From Oscheius sp. JU75 (taxonomy: Eukaryota > Nematoda > Chromadorea > Rhabditida > Rhabditidae): a DNA stretch of 64,000 nucleotides. The stretch spans positions 3,720,001 through 3,784,000 of the forward strand of contig JASJZC010000002.1 of assembly GCA_037178855.1 (NCBI GenBank). Direction: 5' to 3'. The notes beneath the pieces are model-generated. The model worked only from the letters and a program-made list of their open reading frames with translations, was not told the origin of the DNA and ran no database searches. The translations under genes and the position numbers were made by a program. Below, in pieces: positions 24,901 through 36,700 of the stretch (its first letter is position 1; every line of letters starts with the position of its first letter).

Positions 24901-25042
24901 CCCTCTTGATTTATTCCGAGGAATTCAGGGCAGCTGTCAAGGAGAACGACTACATGGTCCGACGACAGGTAACTTGAGTTCCTGGCTCCTTGAAGAGGGT
25001 TTTAGGACAAAAGATACCATCTCTTCGAACCCAATGTGAACT
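24901..25042 (+). CDS. Two orphan 3' exons of an unidentified membrane-protein-like gene
   Basis: After a TTATTTTTCAG acceptor, an exon 24901-24969 reads LLIYSEEFRAAVKENDYM then VRRQ and ends at CAG|GTAACT. A short intron ending GGGTTTTAG leads to DKRYHLFEPNVN and TGA at 25042. Splice signals and phase are clean. The charged tail after a hydrophobic start resembles the cytoplasmic end of a multi-pass protein. I found no upstream exons on this strand. The phase would permit joining to the SLC17 gene across the antisense lipase, but SLC17 already has a good stop codon. Confidence 0.4.
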
Positions 25043-25504
25043 GATTACTGTCAATAAATGTTCCTCAATGACTTTGAATATAACCGTGATGAAAGAGAAG
25101 TAAAGAACACAATTTATTACAAAGGAGAAGAAAGGAACCACTGTGTACATGAGCAGTAGGTCAAGGAAGATGGAGGAACGACTCATCAGTAGAACTTTAC
25201 ATGAAGTGATCTGAGTGTAGAAACAGGAGAAGAACCCTAGTCTTAGTATACTCGCATTGAAGGAAAACTGCACAAATGGTGAGGAAAAAGGTGGGTATAG
25301 GAGGAGGCTCTAGATGACCGCTAGGAGGCATCACCCGCAGACGCTGTGCACATACCGGGACAATATTTAGGTAGGGAGGGAAAGAGAAGAAGGAAATCAC
25401 AGATAGGTTTGAGGAGGCACAACGCGTCTTACTGACGGAAAAAAGCTCAAAAATCACATTGTAAAGGAGTGAAGAGGATGGTGAACCGTAATAGTTTTGA
25501 AGCT

Positions 25505-28500
25505 TTAGATATGAAGGCCAGCATTGTGGATATCGGCGTCGCCATCCTGTGTTCCAATCACGAGACGACTGTTTCGAGTCTCTTCGCTGAACGGGTCACG
25601 GAAAGGATCGTCCATCTCAGCCTGTTCTGTCGTTCTTCGGTAGATCGGATTGTCGAAGTTGAGGGCAGTGAAAGCTCCGGCCTCTCTTCTTCGACGCCAG
25701 TACACAACACCCTGTAAAATTGACAGATTTTTGGAAGTCTGTTCATCACAATGTGTGAAGAGGGTTGGCAAAAGAAAAGTCTCTTACCGTGACAGCGAAG
25801 ATGGCGAGCATGAGGAAGAAGAGCATGGTCGAGAGTGAGAATCCGCTGGCTGCCTCCTCGGCCACACTATCTAGGGCACAGACAAGAGAACCGATGTTTG
25901 TCTGACAGGCACACTCGAAGGGATGGAACTTGCCGACACTTTCTTCCTCATGAGACAGTCCAGTGTAGACGGCTCGAGGGAGACAAAGCTGCCCAGAGTC
26001 ACAAGTATGGTCCTTGCACTGAAAACAAATTGCTGAAAAGGTGATAAGAACTGTTACCTTATTCTCGAAATGTGGCTGAGCCTGCTTGTGGTAGATTCGG
26101 ACAGTCATGGGCGTTGTGACTTTCTGCATCACCTTCTTGACGTCCTCTCCGGTAAACTTGTTGACCGAGTTGACACCGTCATTCTCCCAGTCCGTATAGT
26201 AGACACGATCCTCAAAGACGGCCATGGAGAAAGGGTGTTTGAGGTAGTCGTGACTGTGAAGGACGGTCTTGATGTCCTTGCCCCAGTAGTCACACGAGAA
26301 TATGGACTTGAGCTTGGCATCGGCCCAGTAGACTCTCTTGTTCACGTAGTCAAGAGCCAGTCCATTCGGCCATCTGACGTTTTTTCCAGACACAATCACG
26401 ACACGATTCTGTCCATTCATTCCAGCTCTCTCGATTCTGGCATCCTTGCCCCAGTCGGACCAGAAGATCAGTCCCATTTCCGGGTCGACAGCAATAGCTC
26501 TAGGTTCTTCAAGCTCCTCCTGGAACAGTGTTCTCTTCTTCTTTGTCTCGAGGTCCAAGACATTGATCTGGTCGTGTCCTCCATCTGTCCAGAAAAGCAG
26601 ATTGTGGACCCAGTCGACAGCAAGACCGTCAGGAGTGTGGACTCCGTCCGTGACCAAGTAGGTTTTCTCTGCGTCACACTAAATATTTATTATATCGGAA
26701 TAGTAGGAAAAACTCACGCTCGTTTTTGTAGCAAGGTGATGGTCAACAGAATCGTTTCCAACATTGCACATCATGATCTTTCTCTCTGAGATGTCAGACC
26801 AGATGATACTTTGGTTCTTCAGATGGAAATCCATGGCCACTGCCGAGCCGGGACTGGTGATCAGAGGAGCGTAGGTGTTGGTAACCAGATCGAATTGACG
26901 GATAGAGGCTCTGTTGCTGAGAAGAACAATCGGATCTCCGCCAACGGCTCTGCACTTGGTCGGTTTTGTTCCGCCGGAAGGAATACTGAGTTTGTATCCC
27001 TTGATACAACCACACTGGTAGCTTCCATCCGTGTTCGTGCAGGTCTGATCACAAATTCCGTGCTTCTCCTTGCACTCATCGATGTCAATACAAGTTCCGT
27101 TCTGTTCACCATCGTGTCTGTAGAATTCATTGCAGTAGCAAATCTCATGACCGCTGATGTAAGATGGGTGACAATTGCAGCCGACGGTGCCCTTTTTGCA
27201 GAAGTCTAGAGCATAGATTTCCCACTAAAAAGATGGCTCGACTTACGGGTTTTATCACGACATTCGTGTCCATCACCACCAGGACAACTTTTGGTTTCGG
27301 TGGTACAGAATTCCTTCATCGGAATACACTGGGTAGGCTTGTTGGGGCATTCGTAGTCGGTGTCCGAGTTACAAGCTTCTGAAAACGTTGACATGGATGG
27401 AAGATAGTCAAGGCTTACCTGGTGGAGCAGGATAGGTGCAGTTCTTCTCGTCGCTTCCATCCACACAGTCTCTGTTATTGTCGCAACGAAAGTTTTCCGG
27501 AATGCAGAGACCATTTCCACAGGCGAACTGACTCTTATCACAGGGGGCAGGGGTAGTACAGTTCCATTCGTCACTTCCATCTGGACAGTCTTCTTCTCCA
27601 TCACAATTCCACAGCTTGTTGATGCAGGTCGTTCCAGTCGCACAGGCGAATTCCTGAGAGCTTCGGCATTGAGTGTGGCTGGCATTACAGCTTCTCTCGT
27701 CGGAATGATCGAGACAGTCGGCCTCTCCGTCGCAATACCAGGCTTGGGGGATACAGCCATCGGATTTCTTACACTTGAACATATGCTTCTCGTCACAGCC
27801 CTGAGTCGTGCTCGAATGACTACAGTTCTTCTCGTCGGATCGATCTCCGCAGTCATCTTCCCCATCACATTCCCAGTTCTTGAAGATGCAGACCTTGTTG
27901 GCACATCTGAAGCATTGCACGCCTTGAAAAAGGAATAATAACTCACTGAAAGTCGGTTTCGCGACACTTCTTGGTCTCGCAATGCTGCTCGTCGTCACCA
28001 GAGACACAATCCTTCTGTCCATCACAATGCCAGGTAATCGGGATACAGAGCTTGTACTGTCCGTCGAACTCGTTGCAAGTGTACTGGTTCTCGTTACAGT
28101 GGACATCTAAATCAGACATATTTCTCTCGTATTCTCTTGGAGCCTACCACCACAACTCAGCTCGTCGCTTCTGTCATCACAGTCGAACTCCCCGTCACAG
28201 CGCCATTTCTCTGGGATACAGGGGTTGTGATTGGCTTTGAAACCACTATGCGAGTCGAGAAGACCACATTTGAACTCCCCTTCGGCACATTTCTCTGTAA
28301 AAAGAATAGTTTGACTTAGAAGCTTGGCTTTGCGTGGTACGGTCAACAAGCGGCGTTTACATCGGGAGCAAACAGACAGTCATTGACAGGAGTCACAAAA
28401 TGACTAATCCATGTCGATTGTGATCATAGATATTTGTGGGAACCTGACAGACTGACTGCTATTGTTGGATTTGTTTGTGGGGATGGATATCTGGACCGAA

Positions 28501-29599
28501 TGGTCTCTCTCGTAGGGTGCAGAAATTTGAAGGTCATGGACAGTATGAAGTCAGAGCCTCATCTGCTATGTTCGACCACAAAGTACATTGTATAGAGACT
28601 GTCTATGTTTGAAAAAAAAAGCAAAAGACCCACCTAGATTGCAGTCCTTCTCATCCTCTTCTCCCTTGCAGTCGATGTCTCCATCGCACTTCCAGGAGCG
28701 AGGGATACAGCGTCCGTCATCGCAGGCAAACGTCTCTGTTCCATTACAGGCTGAAAACGTTTCTCAGTTCACTTCCAGATACAGTCGGATAACTCATGCA
28801 AAGCGTAAGAAAAGAGAGTGATAGAAGGTGTGGAAAGAAGCATGCATGTGTGAGTGTGTTACGACAACTAGTCTCCAAAACCAACCAATTTTAGTGATTA
28901 GTGAAGCTTGGGCGAGCGGGCTCCGGCGCCACGCATCAACTGTAAACGAGGATAAACTCACTAAGTTTTCTCAGACTGCTTGGGGAGGACTTCCGCAAGG
29001 AACCCTCCTTGATCAGTTTGTCGAAATAATCAATATCTCGAATGGCTGAAGCTTGTTTTTTTGTGACAGTCTGATTGATTAAAATCGAAAACATTTGGGC
29101 AACTGTTATTATCAACATGACAGCAAAAAATTCTGTTCGAATAAGTCATGAAAAATATTTACATTTTTTTAAATATTTTTTGCAAAATATTTTCAATGTT
29201 TTCCAGATATTTTCATAGAGAATCATTGCCAAAATTAATTTGATTTCTCCGGCTGGAGACTGGATTCTGGATTACCAATATTCGGCCATATGCTGATCCT
29301 CACAAACTGTATGGCTTTGAACAAGACAGCTCGATTTTGACAAGAGTGTCTTCCTCAAAGTCTCAAGAAAATATGTTTTCGAGCGTGTTCTCTTCTCCCT
29401 TTATCAGTTTTCTTTGAAAAAGAGTAGCCCCAGACGTTTCTCCGTCAGCTAGTCGCCTACACTAACAGGCACTAATCACCTTATCGCCAATGGCTCCGGA
29501 GACGGGTCGATAAAACTAACTTTCTACCGCATTCGAGAACTGACCTTGTCTGGAGTAGGCAAATGGAATGAGCAGGAGGAATAGGGCACAGAGCCTCAT
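25505..29599 (-). CDS. LDL/VLDL-receptor-like endocytic receptor (RME-2-like)
   Basis: The signal peptide [18 protein letters not shown] (ATG at 29599) is followed by a ~0.8-kb intron and then seven clear LDL-receptor class A repeats, with C...CDGxxDC...SDE signatures such as [59 protein letters not shown] and [15 protein letters not shown]. An eighth, divergent repeat lies near 27.2-27.4 kb. EGF modules follow (ICDQTC...CGCIKGYKL), then a YWTD/FWTD beta-propeller ([42 protein letters not shown]), a membrane helix ([15 protein letters not shown]) and a cytoplasmic tail with FDNPIY, the clathrin-adaptor internalisation signal. Domain order equals VLDLR/LRP8 and nematode yolk receptors. Likely role: uptake of yolk or lipoprotein at the plasma membrane. 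No Ser/Thr-rich O-glycosylation block was seen before the helix. Confidence 0.88.
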
Positions 29600-32500
29600 G
29601 CCTGTTGAATGTTGACTCATCCTTTGGGATGAGACTGGGAGAAAGAACGCTGAAAGTGTTTGGTATAGAGAAAGAGGGGATAAAAAACGAGAGGTCAGAG
29701 TCATTGGATACGATTTGGTCAAATGGAGGCAGGGACCCAAACGGGGTGACTAATAATCTATAAACAAGCCGACATGACAGGTAGGGATTTGTTTATAGCT
29801 CGACGCGCCCATAGCAACCATCAGAAATTCAGGGATTGACCGATCGATCGACTCTGTGTATCCGAGTGTTTTTGCCAGGTTGGCAAGAGGTCTCCTCTGT
29901 TTGCTCGAGAGAGAGGAAGAGTTGCTTTGCGAGCGAGAAATGGTGGGGAAATGAACGAGAAACCGAATGAAAACAGGAGATACAAAGAGGAGAACAAGAA
30001 TAACAACGCGGTTATGAAACAGACGGTGTGTTGAAATGTTATCGAACGATTGGAAAGGGAGGAAAACAAGAGATCGTTGCAAGAGAGCGAGTTTAGTCAG
30101 CGTGCACTTCGGGTGTGTAGAAGGTTTGCAGGCCATTTCTGAGTAAGGTTTCTCAAATTTTCGAAGAGAGAGTCTGTAAGAGCCTCTTGTGACCACCCAG
30201 ACAACTGGTTCAGCTCAGGGTCAGGACTTAAAGCACTGGGAAAAGTATAAGAGAGCTTTCGAATGGGTACAAAGAATTTTCCAGAACAACGAGGCGCAGT
30301 AGGAAATAGTTACCGCGCTGAATGACATACAGAGACAGAAGACTCACGAGACAGTTTAATCATTTTGTACTCTAGAATCACAAGTTTTGAAACGTTTTAA
30401 TACAATTCAAGAGGGCAAGAGTCCAACGTTGACTTTGAATTGGAACACGTATATGTGGGACATGGTTCCTCTTTTCCAAACTGCCTATGACAAACATAAT
30501 TGAAGAGTTGACTATATGGAAAGAGCGAAAATGGAGCCGAGGGGAGCGAAATCTCTGCAGCTGACCAATCACAAACTGTTTCCATGTTTACGTTCGAAGC
30601 TTGATCAGAACAGGAAAAAAGGAAAGGTGGGAAAAATTCTGTTTGATGTATAAAAACGCCTGATTTTGTTGATCATGACTCAATCTAGGCTCCGAAAAGC
30701 TACAGTAATAATAGAATGAAGGCATAAAAGGTGTGAAATTTGGCTGTCAACAAAAGCAGACAAGAGAGGAAAAGAAGGGGAACCGATGCTGGAAAACACG
30801 CTTTGGAACTGATAAAAAAATAATCAATTGACGCCAATTTGCGTGTGTGTGCTTATTGAAAGCGGTGATGATTAAGATAGGAGCCGCTTTTTCCCTCGAG
30901 TCACGTTTTCAACCTCTAGGAAGCGATTTACAGGAGGGCTGGGAGAGATGTGAATTGACTGTGGCAGGACAGAACACGTGTGCGGTTAGGTCAGAAGAAA
31001 GGACGGGAAAAACTGGTTCCGGGGGTAGTATAATTTTAATCGAAAGGTAAGAGTAGTACGAGTAGAGGAATCCGGTTGGACTCTTCTCATAGTCAAGGAA
31101 CACAACTATCTGTCGAAAGCCCCGAACCCACGTGAACTCTCGGGATATAACAACAAAACTGAGCAGTTGCTTTCCCGGGCACCTTTCAAAAAGATCCATA
31201 GTTGGTCGACGATGAGACAAATAAGGAAAAATCCAGATTTCAGCAGCTCAGATTGTACGGGGGAGAATCTAGCGAGATAGAAAGATCGGGAAGAAAAGAG
31301 CCTGCTACCTCAACCAAAAGAGCAGAGATGAAATTTCACCCAACCAGAAATGGCAAGAGAAACATGATGTCCAAGTAGAGATCATTCTGGAAAAGGAAAT
31401 TATACGAAACTCGCGAGCCCAGAGTCTATACAAACGTTTTTGTGAGCGAGCGATGTGTGGAACGTTGTCTGTGAGTCAGCTGGTCAAACTCATCATGTGA
31501 GCAACAAAGGCGGTTTCGAAAGAAGCAACCTCATACGTAAACATCAGTCCCTCTGCTCCCCAAGAGGTGAGCGTTGACCTCGTTTTGACATCAAGCAGAC
31601 GGATAATTTTAGATTTTGATACGATAAAAATACGATTTAACAGACAGATCAGCAATTAATCAGAGGGGAAAACTGGGCAAAGATGACTGATGGAAACGTA
31701 AGGGAGACGATAAAGCGTGTGAGGGGCCACCTGCCCAGGTCTCTTTCCGCCCACCCTGTGGCAAACGGTAAACAGAGTACATGGGTCGGGTCGAGAAGCT
31801 ACCGTGGTCCAGAGCGTGTCAGGACCACACGCGACTCTTGCAGGCACCTTGCCAAATTCTTTTCTGATACTTTTCCGGGCAGTTTCATTCATCTGGTTGT
31901 CTTTGTTCAGTTCCAATGTTTTACCTCATCATTCATGTTCGACACTGATAGGCCAGCTTGGAGTGTTTCGAACAAAAAGTTCTGTTGTTTTAGACCATTG
32001 TTTAGTTTTCAAAAATACAAGTCTAGCTGATGCTTCGTTGGGGCTCGTGACAGTTAGATGATGTTCCAGACAAGCTACTAGAGCAACATTCTTCCAAAGA
32101 CGCATCTCCCAAACTGCTTCGATTTGGCTTGACTTACAAAGAGTATTGCTGTCACAATGTATGTGATAAATTTTCAATTAGGGCTTCAGATAGACACACA
32201 GGTTTTTGGGCATTTAGATCGATTCTTTTGTCTGTTTCGAAAAATAATTAAGAGCAAGCAACAGAACTCCTATCGAAATCGATAATCCTTGATTGACTCT
32301 CGCGCTTTTCCCATCACTTTTCACACGAACTCTTATCAGTTAGAAGACCGAGGCGTTCTGCCGAGACTACTTATCAACTGTATACTTGTGAGTTTTAGCC
32401 ATTTGAACCTACTTTGAGACCCTTTTTGTACTTCCCGCCTTTTCATACACTTCGAGTTTTGATCTGTACTCTTGACTGCCTTTTTGGGCCAAAAACGAGC

Positions 32501-33706
32501 TCGTTCGGACAAGCAATGTTCTGCAATATTGTAGATTTTCATCTGCTCTACAACATGGAAAGACTGAAAAAATTACATTTTGAACTCGAGTTGATTTTAT
32601 TCTATTTGGGGTCCAATTTTCTCTCTATGTTCTCTATGTTCCTGTCTCTGATCGGACTGCTATATTCACCTCCACAGAAGACCTTTCCGCAGACAAAAGT
32701 GCCATGTTTGCCTTCGAAACCCTTTGTTATTGCGTAGTATTTGTTGCGTGCTGGGGGTGGCTGCTGTTATCGATCGACCCCTGGTCGCTCTGCCTTAAAA
32801 CATCTCGACCCTGTTTATACCCTCGTCTCCTTCTGCCATAATTAATCGTCCAGTTTGTCTCTCTCTCTGTGTCCAGGACTCTAAAAGAGTCGACGACCGG
32901 TCTCCACAGCAGCCCAAGCGACCATTATTGTCCTATACATCGATCGCGAACCGTCCACAAACAACGGGCCTTTTCCTCACAGTCATTCCCAAAGTTTATA
33001 CCCGATAACACAGTTTTCACTACTTCATTTTCTATGCTTCATAACCCAATTCTTACGGTCCAATTGGAATTGTTTGAGGTCCAAACCTATCCTACTCTCT
33101 TTTGAATTTGAATTTTTGATATCAAAAAGTTGATTTTTCCGTTTCACCATGTCCTGCAAAGTTGCTGGTCAGATCTACAACTTTGCAGAACATCTCTAAG
33201 CTGAAAAATGTGTTCATCTACCCGAAAACGGTATTTCAAGAGGACTACCAGTTCGATGTCCACCATGAGTATTCTAGACTCTTTCTCAGTCATTAGACGT
33301 GTGAAACTGTCTCGGCGATCTAATTGTCAATATTACCCTGTCCGCATCTAATGGCTCTTCGTCGTGGCTGGTCGCGGACGAGATTGTTTGTCTGACCAGT
33401 CTCAGAAAAAGTTCGATCCCTCTTTCCTTTTGTCATTTCTTTGCCACATAGTAGACAGTCTTCCAGTGCCTCATCAGAAAGAAAAATAATTCCGTTTCCT
33501 GCCACACTGTCTTCCCTGCCCCAACCACACCATCTCTTCATTCTACTCATAAGACCACCGTATCTCTTTTATAACTACTTTTTTTGCTCCGAGCCTCGAC
33601 TTAGTCTAATTGCCTATGCTCAAGAGTCCATTAACTCTCACAAATCTCCTTCTCCATCTCTCCCTTCCGATCACAAAATATCCTCAGGCCTTCGGATGAA
33701 GATTGG
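29600..33706. other. 4.1-kb divergent intergenic region
   Basis: Lies between the LDL-receptor-like start (minus strand) and the first recognised FHA-PHD exon (plus strand). I see no supported gene; open frames are short and without splice-consistent partners. It presumably carries both promoters. The 33.4-33.7 kb part is T-rich and may contain an untranslated first exon or intron of the FHA-PHD gene, whose start codon is uncertain. Confidence 0.45.
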
Positions 33707-36700
33707 ATGGAAAGCAAAGCTCAGTATGTCAACATGCTTCATCTCCGTCGTCTCATGGCTACCAACGAAGACGGCAGTAACGTCACGAAGGGCGATGACA
33801 ACTCTTTGATATTGTAAGTCTCGACTTCAGTCCCCTCCCTCTAGAAGCTGAGCCTTGTTGTCAAGAAAGACTTTTCACCTGTCTCACGCCGCTTAATTTC
33901 ACTTGCGATAATCTCCGCGTTGAGATGAAGAGTCGGCAACGTGGCCGGACCCATAAAAATAGACGAAAGACTGTTGTGGGGAGGTGGGAAAAGGGTCTAA
34001 ATTGTAATGAGAAGGCTGTGGGAGGACAACCATTTAGAGGAGAGACCCCTTTCTGACTCTTTTATTCCAAGGGATAGTCTTGTTTGAGTTTGAAGTTTTC
34101 AACCCACAGATTCGTACACTTCCCCGTTTATTTAGAGCTCTAAGAAATTAGTCACATTTGCCCGAGACACTCAGTATAATGAGACCAATTGCAGACTCGA
34201 CACCTACACCAAGTTCGGTCGTTCCGAATCCAACGATGTCCAATTGACTTCCTGTCACGGAACAAAGCCGGTGAATAGGTCAGTTTCCCCGTTGCCCTGA
34301 CTACAAGCTGGCTGTTTCTCTCATTCTGTTTCTCTGATTATCACACCCCGCGCACTGATTCATTTTCTCTTGATTAGGTTGAAAGAGTACGAGAAATGGC
34401 GTCAATTGGTTCTGTCCTATCATGGGGAAAAGGGACGACGAAAGTTGATAGTTCTTATCAGTTTTCATAGTTTTTGGCCCCCGTCCCAGTCTCTCTCTCT
34501 TCCCTTTTGAACGGCGTCCTTATTGATTCGAATTCGAAAACATCTTGCTTGTTGTAGCTACCGTACCTTCGTGTACCTTTTGAAGCGGAGAAGAACACTG
34601 ACGGTTCCTTAATCAGGAAGAAAGTCCACAGAATTAGAGGGAGATTCAAAGAGATTACAGTAACCCTCTGTACTTCCTGTATGGAAGCTGAAGGCCATCT
34701 TCCCTCTTTTTTTTCGGTCCCGCAAACTTTTGTTTTGAGACGAAAACATCCGTGACGTCGTGTCTGCCAAATATCAACTGGGAGTGATAGTTTAAAGGAC
34801 TGTTTTTCATCACAACCAGGTGAAGAAGACGTGTTTTTCTTTATCTATTTTGGCGGGTGATAAGGCTACCAGAGACTGGAAACACTCTTATTATTTTAGT
34901 CTTATTACATTTTCTTTTGGCATTTATATGTCTTTTCTCCATTTTTGAAACAATCACTTTCTGATCAAACCTTTCTTTCCCTTTCTGATTGACAGAACCG
35001 TGGAACAGTGTCTTTGCTAATTGAGGGTCCTGTCACAAACTCTCTGACTTTTTTCCTTGAATTTTTTTTAGCTTGTAAAGAGCGTGACAGGACCTTCTGC
35101 TCGACTAGAAAGATTGCATAAGCAAGAGAAGAACACTTTGAGAGACGCGTTACGAAAGCCATTACAATTTCCGCACCGTTTGCAATTTACATCCGTTAGA
35201 ATCGTTGAAAATATGTTCATCTTTACTTTCAAGTATCTCAGCCATTCCAATGACTGTGCTCCTAGTTTTCAGTCTCTGTGTTGACGTCTGCCATTCCAGC
35301 CCCTGAAAATGCCGATAGATAACGACTTTTAGTCGAGATAATGAGTCTTAATGTGTCAATCAAGACCGAAGCCGGTCTCGAAAAAAAGTCAATTGACGAA
35401 ACAAGCAGAGAGTGGGGGATCTGTCCGGTGTATCGGCTTGTGTGATGGAACTGATATGCGGGTCGTATCCTGCTTTGAGGGCGTCTCCCGTATCTCTTCC
35501 ATATCACGTATCCGCTAATCGCTCACAGTCCTTTAATTGTTCACTAAACTTTTTTCAGCACAACAAACATGATCTCGAGGGAACACGCCTACATTTCGGG
35601 GACCAAGACGGCGTCAGGAAGGATAGAAAAGTACATGCTGACGGATCAGTCTCTCAACGGAACCTACATCAATGATTACCGGGTAAGCGATCAATTTAAG
35701 AAGAGAAGTGAGACTGATAGGAAATGTAATGTCGACTGTGATTTGCCTGTCTTCCCCCTTTCTCTTTTTCCAAATGTCACGGATACGACAGTTACGCACT
35801 GCAGACCGTCGATCATTTAGGTCCACTCTGGATCCTTAGAACTTCTGACCAGTCTTATTGAAACACAGATCAGACTTTAAGATCTCCTGGCTTTTTGTCA
35901 ATAATGTAATCGTTCCTCTGAGACGGGACAGATTTACTCTCAAGAGTTTCGAAACTCTGAAACTCAGTTTCTTCAGTATTCGTCAGTCGTCTCTCAATCT
36001 CATTAATTTCACTCCACTGTCTGACTGAGCTATTCTTTCTCTGCCAATGTCAATCTATTCTTTTCATTTCTGTGACAAGCAGTTAATTGATTAATTTGAC
36101 AAGTTTTGACACGACGCATCAATCTTGATTTGAGATTTATGACAGGAAATAACAAATCCACCAAAGTCTCTTTTCGTAAGACCGCAACTTTTTCCACGCC
36201 TCTTTTTTCGTCGCGCGCAAAAACGGAGCACCTGCCGACGACCAGTCCTGAGAGACGAAAGTGCACCATCTCTTTGCCTGCTCTGTCCATTTTCGTATTC
36301 TCCGATCTTGGCTATTCCTACAAATTACGGGTCGACAGCCCACGCACAGCTGACCAGATAATTTGCTGGGATCATAGGTATCACCGTTGTTAGGTATCTC
36401 ACATGTCTCTCTCAAATTTTTGCTCTCCTAGCTTTTAGCTATGTGACGGGAAAATGAGAAAAAAGCTGTTAATCGCTGTCAATAAACTTGACCGTTGTCT
36501 GCTTCGAAAAGGTCCTGAAAAGAACAATTTCAGTGTCGAGCCAACTACCAGAACGAGATCCACGAGGGCGACATAATCAAATTCGGGCACATGAACGGAG
36601 CTTCCATCAAGGAAGGAACGCCTGCTCCTCAGGTATTTTTTTTTTGCTTTCAACTGTTTCATTCAAATTTCTCAGGCAAATGCCGAGTTTGCCTTCTTGG

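Noticed and set aside
26070..26789. Plus-strand open frame of 239 codons.
   Set aside because: Antisense shadow of the YWTD propeller exon of the receptor; no splice model or motif.
28828..29118. Peptide [14 protein letters not shown] on the plus strand in the receptor's first intron, faintly like a reverse-transcriptase motif.
   Set aside because: Single short match with no flanking RT blocks; could be chance.
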